The notes: generated by a model from the letters alone, not told the origin. Counted from the stretch's first letter, positions 1 through 13,338 are shown. The stretch is 64,000 bases of DNA from Stratiolaelaps scimitus (GCA_019614645.1 JABWDB010000019.1:1100501-1164500); one strand, 5' to 3'. Made by a program: numbers and translations.

Positions 1-1397
1 ACTATTTAATGTGGTTAAGTGTAACATGTTGCCGACATCAATAACGACGTTGGATTTTCCTTTCGAGTTTTGTTCGTAGTATCATGCCTACGACGATAGT
101 AACGATGCTAGTAATATCTAGCAGTCTATAGATTATTTCTTATGTTTAGTATTTGTTCTATGTATTGAGTGTAGATCCTCGTGACAGAACATCGATTTAT
201 CGAATAGGCCTTACCAAGTCAACACAGAACTATTCTCCTCGAGATATATATATATATAATAACTATCATCATTGTGTTCGAATTATGCATATGTATGCCT
301 GCGTTCATAGTGTTCGATGCCTTTCGCAGTTCGTCTAGCGTCCTTGGATAAGCGCAGCATCGACGATCTCGCTGTTGTTTCAGCCTTTTAGAGAGACACC
401 TGCACCTATTTGTTGCACCATATATGCGAATATGTATTGTATAACTACTGTATGTTAAATGAGGATACAATATACCAAGCACATAGAGCGAGTATAATAT
501 ATATATATATATAATATATATGGAGCCTAATAATTATGCTTAGTGCCCATGCAATGGAGTTAAACATTTCACTTTGTGACACATAACAACACGTTCTTTA
601 CGAGCCATCATAGACATATATCTGCATGTGTGTGTGTGTTTTCATAACCTTAGTAAACCATGACCTTTAGCTAGAGGAAGATAGATCGGGTGAGTGTAGA
701 TTTCATCGATGGGATCTAGATATATGTGAAAGTTTCAGGATAGGTGCGCAGGTGGCAGTGAGGGAACAGTTGCCGTTGTAGATTGACCATCCTCTACTGT
801 ATCATTCGACTGTCTTTGGCAGGTGGACTTCATTGGTGGCCATTTTACTGGTGATCCCATCATGTCGCAATTGGAAAATCGGCTTTTCGTGTGTATGGTA
901 GTACGGAAGACTATGAACTGCTAGACAGTCTAGTATTCTCTCATGCTCAACGATGACGGGCACAACCCGTCGCGAATACACAACCGAAATGCAACAATGC
1001 GTGCATTCTTGTGAACGGAGAAAACTGATATACACAGAACGAGATAGGCGACGCCGTGGGAAGCGAGTGACTTGAGCCTGCCTCTTGCCAGAGATTGGCC
1101 TAATGGCTGTCCGGTAACGTTTTGTTGTATGGGCTCGCTATTCATCAAACAAAAACTATAATAGCTGAATCTATTGACAGGTTGTTCATATCATTCACGT
1201 TTCGTCAGATGATCTGACTTTGGCCTTTTCGACGGCATCATGTTCTCAACGTTAAGAAAATTACTACCTTCCGCTAAGTGATACTAATTATCACTCACAT
1301 CTATTGTGTCTATTGTGTCGCCTATCGAACATATTGGATGTTTGCTCTTTAAGTTATTCGATTAGATTTACATTCATCTTTCTATGGAGTTATCGCT
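1..1397. other. Gene-free left end, 3' flank of the acetyltransferase gene
   Basis: AT-rich sequence with short (TA)n tracts near 245-260 and 497-520 and a short TG run near 627-640. Open frames here are short, start mostly at non-ATG codons and show no recognisable domain. It probably contains the 3' UTR of the minus-strand acetyltransferase that ends at 1398, but I see no convincing polyadenylation signal. Confidence 0.5.
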
Positions 1398-4300
1398 TTA
1401 GAAAAGCGAAAAATTGAGCGTATGATGAGTGAACACTTTGCCGAAATCGGCCTGGGGGACACCTATCTCCCGATAGCACCTCGGTACGGCCATGAGCCGC
1501 TGCAGGCCGAGCTCCTCACATAGGCGGCACGAGTCGGGATTGCCATCCATAGCAAACGCTGTTACCGTCACTGTCGAAGGCGCAAAGTCCGAGACAAGCG
1601 AATGCAGGATGCGTCGAGCGACGGCGATGTCGTCCGCGTACAGCGGACCCACAAGCGCCCCGTCTGAAGGAGAAAAGGAATATTGCAAAACACAGGTGCG
1701 TGCTTTAAGAGGATCCTCCATTTTGCTGAATGCGATCCCCTTCAATTATGAATGAAGTCAAGCAACAATTATTAATGAATTTGTCATTTAGACTCACGCT
1801 GTTTCCATGGGCTAACCCAATACCCCACAAAGGAAGCAAGTTACAACAAAGGCGATTGTGCCCTTTCTTTCCGATTCTTTGCCTCAACACCTCTAGAGAA
1901 GAGATTGACCTTGATCGAACACGCTCAGTCACGAGAAGGCGAAGGGGTACGGCATGACTGCGTTTCTAAGAACTCAATTCCAAGTTCTTGAAATGGGTAA
2001 CGAGTTGAGGATCTAATGAGATAACTGAAAAATCATCCAAAGTTATATAATACATATATCCGAAGTATCATTTCAGATATTTTGTGTTCCTCTGTGGAGA
2101 AGCAGTTTCCGTAAGACAGCTGAGCCGAACGGGTGTTCTGTTCGACGAACCAGGCCGAGAAAGTCTCCAGAGGTTTGCCGTAGGTGCCGCCCCAATGGTA
2201 CAAATCACTCTTTCGAAAAAATGTAGTTCTGAGGTTCGACTGACCGGCAGCGCTTGTCTTCCTTTTGGAGTCGACACCCGCAAAATATGGTCACACATAT
2301 GATCATACCTTACTGCAGTTCTCAGTGACTAGTTGGATTAGATACCAACCTTGAATATTTGTGCTGATCTTCCCGAATCCAGCTATAGATCCATCGGTGC
2401 TCTTGACAGCAACCATCAAGATTCCGTCGTCGTCGCTCATCGTTGTACGAATGGCGCGTTCACGACGAAAGTTGTGCACCTGCAACGTCGATTTGCTCTT
2501 TCAGAAACTTGCAGATGTTCCACCGTACTTTTGAAAGTCTACAGTTTTTTGCGTTGGCGGGAATATTTAAAATGAGTACCTAATATTTTAGCGGTATGAA
2601 CTAAAAGGGATGGCACAGATGAGGAACTGAACCCCGAATTCTCTCGTTGTCGGAACAACACAATATTCGCGCTCCTCCACTCTGCTGGAATAGTTTGCAG
2701 CCCGAGATAGAACCTATATGGTGGTGTCTCGAACGAACCAGACCGAGAAGGACTCGAGGAACACGTCGATGTTTGGTAGCGTAACAGTTTGAAGCAGGTT
2801 TCTGGCAAAAAAAAAATGGCATACAGAAGGATTCGACTGGTTCGCTGGTTGTGCGCCTCAACTTTTAGCTGGTCAATATCCTCAAGATATGGTCGTGCAT
2901 TGACTTCTACCGGAGTTACCTACCGTCTCGTCGTAATCGACCAACAAACCGAGTGTTTCCTCGTCCCCGGGATAGAAGCGCCTAAAAAGACGGAGTTAGA
3001 AATTGATTCCGTTACAACATGGCTATTATTATTATTAGTGATAACACAGCACTCGACGACCAGCCGTCCCTTTGTGGGAGACAGCTTTGATAATTTGTGT
3101 TGTTTTTTGTTTATTTACCAAATAAATCTCAAGGAAATCTAGCACGTTCAATTCGTCGCCTGATATTTTCTTCTTCAAAGAAACCCACTCTAGTGGTCAC
3201 CTATTCCATCAGAAGACAATTGATGTTTCGAATAAAATGCTGAGACATTTACGATGTGAATCGACCCGATGAAAGCATCTAGTTCGTTCTAGCTGAGGAC
3301 AAAGAGAAATCGTGTTGTTACAAATTGGTTGCGATCAGTTCGTAAAGTGACATGATTACCTCAAAGTAAGTGAGTCATCCTTGTCTGGCACGAGTTTCTC
3401 TAGAGTGATCTCCTTCCACGGGGAGGCGTACACCCACGTGTTCCACGGCGCAACGTGAGAGAAACCGGCGCGATCGCTTCATTTCACGTTTATTCGAAGC
3501 AACAATGCGCCAGAATGCTGTTAAGGCGTATGTCATACATTTCTATGCATTTCATGTTCATGTGAACACGCTACTAACAATTTACAGTGGTATAATAGCT
3601 ATATTTCGTTAAAATTGAAGTTGTATGTCTTCTAAACGGTACGAGTAGACGAGTTTTAGCTCGGAATCAGCGAATGAGGGAATTCGATGCGGTGTAGAAT
3701 ACTGTACATGTATTTATGCGCTTGCATGGTTACAAATACGAAGGGTGACGCGGGTACGGAGGGAACGACTCTACGAGAGGTGAATTACAGCATATATCGT
3801 TTTCAGAATCACATATAATAGTAGTTGAAATAGGACCTTTTCGCCGTTAATGACGCTAGCATAGAATATAATAGTTGCACCATAATCAATGTCACGTTCA
3901 CGATATGGGTGGCGTTCCTGGCAAAGACGACGAGTACAATGGGGATGATGCATTTACGGTCACAGCAAGCTTGCTCGAAGGGAAACACTTTTCGCGAATG
4001 AATTCACTGCGTTTTGTTTAGCACTGAGGGTGAAATGAGTTTCATGAGAACAACAAAACGACCACGGGCTGTCTGATCTGCATATTGTTTTTGTATAGAT
4101 TGTATTACTAGGTTGTCTAGGTTGTCCACTTTCTACGTACCGATAGGTCGACAGATGTTTGGGTACGGCGTTCAGGCCGGCATTGCTGTCTCCTACTCGC
4201 TTCATGGCGTAATCCCACATCTTCATGCCAACGCCTCGTCCCTGGAGCTCGGTACGAACCGCGTACAAACCGACGAAGTACAGACCCTCCTGCTGCCGAA

Positions 4301-5151
4301 TGGCGGCGCAGCTACCGACAACTTCACCTAGGATGGAAGGAGATTTTAGAGCGGGTGGCACAATTTCCGGCGTTCCGTTGTGATGTGTACTAATATTACT
4401 ATCATTACTATCACAATATGATTCATCAACCAAAAGATCGTTATGTCTATTCTGGGTTAGCACATTAGAGCGATATGACTTCGGGGTGGGGGATCAGGAA
4501 TTTAACCGTAAGTCACTAGTCATTCGGCCTGGCAATGTAAGTAGACGAAAACATATATATGCGACTATAACTATGTGTTTCTGTGCTCTTTATGGGACTG
4601 CCAAGTAAAGACACCGCTTCGAGGCGAACGCGCGTACACATCGAGAGATTTAATGCGTCTCATCGAGTGTCACTCACAAGAAGAGAGATCAATATTTTAC
4701 CCTGCCTACCCTCCAATCGTTTATGGCACAATTGAACTCGAGTATTACCCTTGAAGGGTGTTGGACGGTCGCACATGGTGATAATCACCGCAATGAAATG
4801 GCCATAGAACAAGGAATGCTATTGGCATTATCGCGATTGCCGGAACAAGATGAATAGTTAGACACAGACTCATGCATCTTGTATAGAGATACATCTATGC
4901 ATACACACGGAAATATAGATACACACATATATATATCTAGGTATATATACACAGTAGCACCCGCTAATAGCACACGCACCAGTGTCCTTATCTACGGCAC
5001 CAATGAACCCTTCGGGGTCGGTTTTATGCCACAACTGTAGCGTATGAACCCCTTCTTCCAGACCCTGCTCCTTCCAGATTTCGACGGCGTACTGCACCTC
5101 ATCAGCTCGTAAAGGCCGGATCACAACCTGGTCTGCCAGGGACGTTGTCAT
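1398..5151 (-). CDS. Two-domain GNAT N-acetyltransferase (GNAT + YitH/HolE-type C-terminal domain)
   Basis: Minus-strand gene rebuilt from six exons: 5151-4980, 4327-4141, 3476-3360, 2981-2924, 2479-2350, 1663-1398. All introns are GT-AG and all phases agree, giving 930 nt or 309 aa. The start is the ATG at 5151; the frame extends further only through a TTG. Residues 10-150 form a GNAT fold: QGRGVG at 86-91 is the acetyl-CoA-binding R/Q-x-x-G-x-G/A motif, followed by WDYA, and the PWNTWVY stretch comes after the third exon junction. From about 160 a second unit runs through YDETV (175-179), HNFRRERAIR and GPLYADD (227-233), matching the Acetyltransf_18 C-terminal domain known from bacterial YitH and holothin acetyltransferases and expanded in nematodes and mites. 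Substrate unknown; likely cytosolic, as no signal peptide or membrane segment is visible. Domain assignment is by motif recognition only. Confidence 0.85.
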
Positions 5152-5880
5152 TTTGATAAAAGGCGACGGCTGGAATTGTGTGTCCTTTCCCAATATGTGT
5201 CAATTCAAGCGAGCGAGCAAAACTGCCGAACGAGCACCTAACCCTGCAAAAATAGACAGAACAGCGGAGGTTGCTGTAACAACACGCTTATTTGATATAT
5301 TCATGCTGGTTTGCGCCATCTATTCGCCATTTTCCACAATGGAAATTGGATATGAGGACCTAGAATAACGTCATTGGTGAAAATATTGGTCGTAGATTGG
5401 CTTAGTTTCTTTACGCCGATTAAGAGATGACAAGGAACCGAATGCCGATGGGCAATCGATTGCAATGGAGTCCTCAACATCGTGATGATGTGGCGTCAGA
5501 CATTCTACTTTTGAAGCTTGATACCGGATATTAAAACTAGAGATGCATACAGCTAGAACTGCTCAGAGCACTCTACATTATAAGTCGATGTGGAGGACTA
5601 CGGCAATAACATTTAGACTATTTTTTTCTGATTCGCGCCATCGTTTTGCTTGAACAACAGAACTCTTCAATCGTTGCAAGTGTGATAGTCGTCCTAGTGG
5701 GCAAGTCAATTAAGATTTCTTAACACGGGTCCTGTTAGTTACACTTGCGTGTCCTTCACTAGCAGTTAATCCTTAGTTAGAGGGACGCAGCGGTATTGTA
5801 GTAACTTCCAATTTCAATATGTCGTTTGTATGATACTTGTATTACTTAGTCAGCTATCACTCGACTAGTGTTTAGTTCCA
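5152..5880. other. Upstream flank of the acetyltransferase gene
   Basis: Probable 5' UTR and promoter of the minus-strand acetyltransferase. No further ATG in frame, no recognisable gene and no repeat that I can define. A purely 5' non-coding exon cannot be excluded. Confidence 0.4.
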
Positions 5881-7060
5881 CACTTGCTCACAGTGAGATT
5901 GCACGGCAGTCGGACGAACTTCACCGGACGATCCCCTCTTGGACTAGTACCGTTCCGTTCTCGCCAGGGATCCTCTCTCTTTGTCCTTGGAGTTTGTTCC
6001 TCTATGACTAGTTCTTCGATTGCTCGTGATGTTGTCTCGAGGGACGCCAGGTCCCTTCTGCTTGCTGACGCGATCCCTCGGTGCGGCCTTCACTTCGTGG
6101 CGAGGAGCTCGAACGGGAACACCCAACCAACCAACCAACCACCGGGAAGCGCTTCGGGAGAAGAGCTTCAGGCTCCGAAGCCCGTCCCGGTAGACCCCTC
6201 GGAATTCCTCGGGTGCCGTTCTTCGCCGCTTGCAGCAGCACACGAGCGCACAGGGAGAGGGCTATAGTCGTCGAGGGACATCGAAACGAAGTTCGCCTCT
6301 ACGTGGGGAAGGGGAATTCGCCGCGTCCATATACAAGCCGGGACGTCCGGGAAGCCGTCGCACCGTACCCGCTGTCTGCGGAGCTCCCATCCAACCGACA
6401 GCAGATCTGGCAGATCGACAACGGCTAGGCCAGCCTGCAGCGAAGCGGACCAGGCGACAAACCATTCCCAACGCCTGGGTGCCTCCATCCACACATTGGG
6501 GGATGGGATCAGAGGGGTTTGTGGGATGGAGGGTGTCGGTGAGGGGGGGGGTAACGGCAGGGATAATAATGGGAGGCCGAGTGCGGTATGGGGGTTGTCT
6601 TCTAGACCTGGGAATGAATGCCTGGCCCAACGTGGGAAAACTGGGCCAGGCGGACGGCGCTGCCCGGTGTGTGCAGCCCGGTACACAGGGAACCGAGAGC
6701 TGCGAGCTCCCTCGAGAGATTACAGATGGGTCGACGTACGTGAGTACGCCTAGACGCCCGTACGCCCATGCCGCCTCGAACCGATAAGCGAGTTCCCGAG
6801 CGAGTGAGGGCGATGATCCCCGCCGCTTGCGGCCTGCGTCCCTGGCTGCCTGGTTTGGCCAGCGGCGTCGCGCCGGCAATATGAGCCTGGCCTGTCTCTG
6901 GTGCGGAAAGTGGGCCAGATCGGCACGGCAAGACGGGTATAGGCGCTTCACGAGGTGGAGCGCGTGGACTTCTGGGGCCGGCGACGGCGCTGGCTAGTGT
7001 CGGCCTCTCGAGGTATGCGGCGATTATCAAGGACTTCTCGTTTGCGACGATAGGAACAGT
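5881..7060. other. GC-rich block with overlapping long open frames on both strands
   Basis: A CpG-rich stretch of about 1.2 kb that contrasts with its AT-rich surroundings. Open frames overlap on both strands (for example minus 6951-6262 and 7252-6602, plus 6230-6787), which is expected when stop codons are rare by composition. None of the translations shows a domain; they are Pro/Arg/Gly-rich. An (AACC)n run lies at 6122-6140 and a G-run near 6540. It could be a CpG-rich promoter, a satellite or repeat unit, or inserted foreign sequence. I make no gene call. Confidence 0.4.
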
Positions 7061-9554
7061 GCAGCGACTTGATGGTGGAAGACGTCTGTCGTCGTGTGCG
7101 AAGAGAGAGCACACACGCCGCATGTATGTACCGTGCACCACGAATACCAGCATATGCTTACCTATCTCCGAATTAGTCGAACATGGATCTGGAACTGTTC
7201 TCAGCAGCCTAAACTTGGGCTCAATATCTGTGAGCCGACAACGTGACTGCAATTCGTCAGTAAACAGTAATGGCTATTCGTAAAGGGTGTCATTATATAT
7301 ATATATAGATAGATATATATTTAAGATAATTAACGTCTCATATTGGTTAACCTAACATGACCTCAGGTTAATCCCAAAGTCATTTTTTCTTGCATACCCT
7401 ACAAAAGGCACTGGACGTTACTCGGTGAAATCGTTACGAGCGAGGGCATGCGATAATATTTTTGTTGTTTTGATTGTTTCATGCCTTATATTGAATTTCT
7501 AATGTTACACATATTCACTATACAGTGGTATGAGACGAACGTAGAATTGGCCTCCATAGGACAAAACAATAGTACCTACATTGCGAAAGTTGCTCTTATG
7601 CCGTGTCATGGTGGAGTGGACATCAGAGAAAAAGAACACATTTAGATAGGCTTTTTCTTACAAGGTAACCTCATACATTCGATCGCATTTCGCGTGAATC
7701 TTATCATTGTAATATTGTTGTATTATTACTGGGTAACAACTCGTAAAGGAGCAGTCATTTTCCTTGCGCTCGCTCGACTCGATTAATTTACCCATGCAAA
7801 AGAATGGAAAGATATTCAACAAACGTATTCCATGTACAATAAACAGATCAACATTAATTTGACACCATTGCCCCGCCGTGACCACCACCACCACCACAAT
7901 GGGGATCATCGAGTTCTGTCATCCGCTTCACCCTTGCGTCGCTCTGGAACACGCGACCTAATGCACGACCTTTATTAAAACTCGATGACCATTGTGCTTG
8001 GAATGAGGGATTGAGGGAGGGAACCAAAGAAAGCGTGGTGGAAAGCTGGATGGAACTACCGAAAAGCGCGAACTCACTGACGGGGCTTGGTTGGCCCGGT
8101 CGGGTCGGACTATACTGTGCTGCAAGCTTGAGGCGAGGCATACTCGCTCAGCCTAATCCTGGCAGCCCTATGGTAGGATGTTGTATTATGACGACTGGCC
8201 TTGTCTTGCCTTATCGGACTTACCTTCTTGCAGGTCGCTTCTCTCAGGACTGAGGTGACCTGAGGTCATAAGTTCCTCGCAGGATGCATGACAAGAGACG
8301 TCTAGGCGTATTGTAGGTCTTTACCGAGCGAACTATTAGACAACAACGGTCCGTTCGAGCGAGGTTCGCTTCTACTCTAGATCCTGAATTCGGACGAAGA
8401 CCCGCGCTTCGCTTCGCGTCGCTCCGTCGCGACCCGACCACCTACATCCCCCAGGTGGCGCCGATTATGATCGACCTTGGAGGCATCACCGCATGGGGTA
8501 GCGGTAGCGATGGGGCTTGAACGAGGAAGCGAGGTGACTTTAAACGACCGACGAAGATTAAAAAGATTAAACCCCCCGTTCATAGGGCCGGTCCTATCCC
8601 GCTAATGCCCACCTGCCTGTCTGTACAGCGAAGACTTTTAGCTGAGGCGAGGTCATGAGCGTACATACCTGAGGTATTGTACCTCGCAAGTGGGCTTCTG
8701 CAAAGAAGTTGAATGGAAGGACGTTGGGGGTATCCGGCCGCGAGGAACGAGCAATATCAGAATTGGGCATAGAGAGGCGATAAGAACAAATAGCTTTGTT
8801 GATTGCGCGATTAACTATACGAAGTTCGTGCTAAAGTTCGTCTCCTTTTGTTCTCGACAGGTTAGCTCATGGAGGTCTTGGGCCATGAAGAATGTAATTG
8901 GAGTTATTTATTAATCAATTTGAATTAGAGTGTTCGGACATTCAAACCGAGAGAGAGAGAGAAGTTGGTGAACCACAGTTTCACTGCCTGGATAGCTTTA
9001 GGCAGCTGGTTGGTTCTTGGACACTTTTGCTGGTGAGTCTTTTAGGGTTCTTAGCACGTTGTAAAATAGGTAAAGTTTGACGACCTGCTTTTGTTGAATT
9101 GGTATACGCTATTAGTATAAGGAAAACATGTTGCAATTCTTGCTGCAAGAGTTAGAGTTCCTGTTCGAATAATTTAATAATTCAACCATCCCCATTGCTG
9201 TACTGCTTGTGGCAGCCGCAGAATGTTGCAACGAAACATTTTCAGAGTTTTTCAACCAAAAGACCAAAAAGGAGAGCTGGAAGGCTCGGCAAAGCGCTTG
9301 TCAACTCGAAAGACAAAGAGATCTCCCAAAGGGACCTACATGTGCGTTGAACGAGTTCCCTCAAGACAACTTGAGCCTCTTACCGACATCGTGCTTGATC
9401 CAGCATGTCATCAATGACACACGTCGTCAGCAGTGTGGGAGGAAATGCCGAGCGATTCTGCCCAGAGAGACGTTAACCTTTGCTCTCTGAGATACGAACT
9501 GTAAATACGGCGAAATTGTCGTGCAACAAGTAAGACGACTAAGTCGCTACTCAC
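7061..9554. other. Intergenic, nothing recognised
   Basis: Mixed-composition sequence with a short (TA)n tract near 7293-7320, a CCA-repeat near 7880-7900 and a GAGA run near 8950. The open frames are short and lack convincing splice-flanked coding segments or domains. Confidence 0.4.
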
Positions 9555-9677
9555 CTTTAAACAAGAGTCGACAAAAATGCGGCCGACAAGGGACCCGTGG
9601 TGGTTCGAAGTTGCACGATACGTTCGGTGGCGCAAGCAGCGGCAGGTGACACGTGAACTAAGTAGCCAGCGTATTTC
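9555..9677 (-). CDS. Orphan exon-like segment (low confidence)
   Basis: On the minus strand a pyrimidine-rich acceptor (TGTCTTTCAG) precedes 9677, and a near-consensus donor (AAAG/GTGAGTAG) follows 9555. The 123 nt between them form exactly 41 codons open in phase 0, beginning EIRWLLSS and ending FVDSCLK. No family is recognised and no companion exons were found within about 2 kb on either side. It could be an internal exon of an unseen gene, a non-coding RNA exon or chance. Confidence 0.2.
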
Positions 9678-11631
9678 CTGAAAGACACAAGCTGTTCGGT
9701 TAAGCATTGCTTGCCACTGCCCCTCATATGTGAGTATGATAGTTCGTACTTGGCAGATGCGGAGTTGCATAAACGGCTCATTTGAGTGACGTGTGCAAAA
9801 TATACAATCGTCTGGGCTGCTTTGTCGCGCCCTCTGCCAATTCATCATTCTGTATTGTAGTTGTAATTCCGCCCCAGTATTTCAGACGCTTACAGAGCTT
9901 GTGTACAATATGAACGCGCCAGTGCACGAATATTTGTGGACAGATGTTCTATTGACCAGAAATGAATAGAGTTCAGGTGGTAGGAGAAGAGGTCTGCCGA
10001 TGGCCCAAGTAGTTCCTTCTTGTTCCTTGCACCTTCTCACTTCGCCTGTGTTTAATAGATAGGGTCAGTCACGTTTGAGTGCGAGGACCTTTAGCCTTCT
10101 CAGAATGTCTCTGTCCCGCTTGTTCACTAAGCAATAGCGCAGGTTCGTTGAGATTTTTAAAGAACCCTTACGTCGAACGCAAACGGCCGTTCTTGAAGCA
10201 TCTCAACAAACCCAACGAATTTTCGTAGAGACAAAGCTACTTTATCACTTAGAATGTACTTCTAGGTAGCAATATATATATATATATGCATCGGCCACAA
10301 CAAAAAAATCGTTTTCACATTTTAAAATTCCGCGTTTTTCGAGACTCGTTCATCTGGCCGATCATAGCAAGCTGAATCGAAATTCGAAAAGTGGAGCCGC
10401 TATAATCGACAAAGACACATCCACAGCTAATATTGTTTGCGTGGCGCGCCAATAGAAAGACTCGTGTAACTTTGTCTCGTGCATAATTGTCACTCCTGTC
10501 ATCCGTCTTACCGTCAGGTCCTTGGCACAAGGTAGTACAAATAGCAGTTCCGGTATCAACAACAAGGACGAAGAGGGAGTACACTGCACCCAAGTACAAG
10601 ATAAGCACGTACGCAACGCTATGCAAATGACAACAAATTTCACGGCTGAAGTCCGAACAAAATGGTGGGTGGAAGCACGACACAGGTGTCGTTGTGAACA
10701 CCGAATGCTAAGAAGCGTAATTAGTAGGGCAGGGCGGCCGAAAGACGCAAATCGGTCCACGAAGCGCGTACAAGACGATAGGAAGGAGAAGATCGAGTCC
10801 GTTATGTCTAAATAGACTCGGGTCGTACACGTATTTGCGGACAGAGGCGGACGGAGCCAGCTCATCGAATTCTCGCAGGGGTGCCACTTCACGAGCGTGG
10901 TAGTCACTCTTCTCCTCGACGTTCTCTCCCGAAGCCGAACGCCATTGCTGTATCCCTCACCCATTGGCATATCATTCGACGCTATACTGTTACCACTCGA
11001 CACGTAGACACGTTGGCAGACCACTCTCGAGCCATTAACTTCTGTCTCGCTAAGGAAGAACAGACAGTTGATGGACAGACGGGGGGGATCTCACGCAGGG
11101 AAAGTAGAACCCGATGGCCGTGATGTTCGTTGAGACTTCCAGCCGCGGCTGAAAGGATTATCGAGGAGTGGGGCACTGTACAGTGAGCATAGATTATAAG
11201 AAAGCAAGTCTGACTACGTTACAGCTGACTCCTCGGCGACGAGAGGGAAACACATGTGGATGTGCCTTACAATCTAGAACTAGGCATACGGTGCTAGTCA
11301 ACCTTTAATCGAAGAGTGTGAGTTGGGTTAGTCATTTGGGCAACATGCCGAATACGGAGGCAGTAGAGAGATAGTCGGCGAACTTCCTGTTACTACGAGC
11401 CTCCGTTCATGTATAGAAACAGCCAGATCGCGGTGAGTGGTTGATGCGGAAGAATAGAGGAGTGGTGTAAATGATTACTGAAGTCATTTTAGTCAAATAA
11501 CCGAAAAGGGCTGAGTGCTCAAACAAACTGACTCCAAATTTATGTATGGATGTTTTCAAATCATGTAATTGATCCGAGGGAGAACGCGACACGAACAGCA
11601 GTTCTGTCGTATAGACGGAATGCCTTGAAGG
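9678..11631. other. Intergenic, no defensible gene
   Basis: A short (TA)n tract lies at about 10270-10287. Minus-strand frames at 10701-10315 and 11024-10362 are the longest; one encodes a hydrophobic run (AYVLILYLGAVYSLFVLVV), but without family similarity, codon bias or splice context I do not call it a gene. Confidence 0.35.
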
Positions 11632-11684
11632 GTTTAAGCATTGTAAAATTGCAGCTCCTTGAATAAACCAATAAATCTTAACCT
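11632..11684 (+). repeat. SINE-type 3' tail, copy 1
   Basis: This segment (TTTAAGCATTGTAAAATTGC, then an AATAAACCAATAAA-type block and TTAACC) is shared with 18519-18577 and 41931-41982. The three copies align over about 50 nt, including the AGCTCCTT or equivalent core and AATAAACCAATRAA. One of the other copies sits directly downstream of a tRNA-like B box, so the tail most likely belongs to a tRNA-derived SINE family. Confidence 0.6.
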
Positions 11685-11756
11685 CAAGGGCAGGCCGATT
11701 TACTACCTCAATCGTTGTAACTAGACTCAACTGGCTACTGCTACCAAGCATGATTC

Positions 11757-12560
11757 ATGATGATCATGAGGACATCGTCAGCGGTTCGTCTGCCCACCCA
11801 CAGGGCCCGACGTAGCAGATATCGTCGAGGTGTTCAGGGTATGAACTTCTTTCCGTTCTCCCGACGCCTTCGAATTCGACTGGGGTGGGCTGGCGAGCCG
11901 ACTGAGTTAGAGTGCGAAACGACAGCGCTATCCTCCGAAGGGAAACGCTGCTCTCCTCTTGAACAGAGAGGTATTGGCATCGTTTGATAAAAATCCCGTT
12001 CCCCCTACGAACAGGTCCCTTTTCCTTGTCCCGTTTCCTTGGACTTCTCTTTCCAATTTGGCCCTGCCCGCGTTCCCCAGTCGGCTTACCCCACCGCTGC
12101 CTGACCCCCTATCTCTCGGGACACGATGCGGCGAACCTGATGCCCTGCCGTTCTCATCCAACGAAAGGACCCTCCCCCCAACTCGGTGAAAACCCTAAGG
12201 GGCAAGGCTTCTCGAGGGGCCTGTGAGCGTTCGGGGGTTTCACACTGGATGACAAGGAGCGGTGCCTTCGGCGAGAAAAGCGAGGGAATGGAGGACGAGG
12301 GGTAGCTCCATTGGAGTGAACCCCAGGGGTTCGGCAGGGGTCTGTGAGGGGTGTTGCTAGGCAACCACGTGTCCCACATGTGGAGGGAGGAACAATTCTG
12401 TTCTGACGGCCTCCCTTGCCGCATGCTTCCGATCTATCTAGCGCCAAGCGCGATGAACGAGCAAACCAACGATATGGGACGGGTCCGAGTAGAGTGAAAG
12501 AGTGATCGACGACTTGGCGCGATACCAGTGGCGAAAGTGAAGTAAAAGAAAGGACAGGCA
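11757..12560. other. Second GC-rich block, no gene recognised
   Basis: GC-rich sequence with overlapping open frames on both strands (plus 11757-12226; minus 12561-12086) that are Pro/Arg/Ser-rich and lack domains. It resembles the 5881-7060 block in composition, though I could not find clear shared sequence by eye. Confidence 0.35.
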
Positions 12561-13268
12561 TTCAGTCCTGCGAGCCTGGGGTCAATATGTGCAGGATAAC
12601 ATAATGACTGGTCGCGAGACCGACAATGGGAACCGGCTAAACCTCATATAATCGTACGCCAAACTACATAGGGTATAGGTAGGTGACACCGTTTCACAGT
12701 AGGTACGAAGTACATGAAAAGGGAACAAATATATATGTATATAGGCGTATTTTCTTCGTGAACAAAATGACGCTGAAGTAATTTCTTGGCATGCCTGAGA
12801 ACAATAGAGCTAAGATCATTTACTGCAGGTCGCACTAATATATCTACCTATATGACATGGCAAACATTTTCGAAGAGCGGTCAAATGCTTTATGGACATC
12901 TGCGTAGATTCTAGAACTATTAGCGAATAGAGAATAAACTACTAGCGTCGCTTGAATGTTTCGATGTGTCACGCAACCGTCGTTTTCTCTAGCAGGACGG
13001 TCCATCACTTTCGTGGAATGTCCCTCATAATTATCAATGGTGTTTGCATCAGCATATTACTAGCAAAAAAGGTTGGTGCTGACCAGCCCATGATCTACGA
13101 ACCAACATATGACAATCGTGCCCCCTGAAATGCGTTCGCAGTGGTACAAAGACAGAGTAATTCGTGGCAGCTAGTAGCGCCCAGTAACCGATGTGAGGGT
13201 ATTAGTGTACGTGCATGCTGCCACGTGCAACTAGTAGACAATACAAATAATATATAATATAAGGAGAT
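12561..13268. other. Intergenic, nothing recognised
   Basis: AT-rich sequence with no open frame above about 65 codons and no recognisable repeat. Confidence 0.4.
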
Positions 13269-13300
13269 GATGTCTCGCAGAGGACTACGGCACACAGTGA

Positions 13301-13338
<38 letters not shown>

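Noticed and set aside
2539..2938. Apparent frameshift in the acetyltransferase between the YDET segment and a downstream frame reading NARPYLEDIDQLK
   Set aside because: A consensus donor (GTAGGT at 2923-2918) and the acceptor TTGCAG/GTGCAC at 2480 join YDET to VHNFRRERAIR in phase, and the total length is an exact codon multiple. The intervening frame is intron.
6262..7252. Minus-strand open frames of 216-229 codons
   Set aside because: Overlapped by long frames on the other strand and in other phases, Pro/Arg-rich, no domain; a composition effect of the GC-rich block.
10362..11024. 220-codon minus-strand frame with a hydrophobic run
   Set aside because: Starts at a non-ATG codon region, has no domain, and overlaps another frame of similar length. 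No splice-supported structure found.
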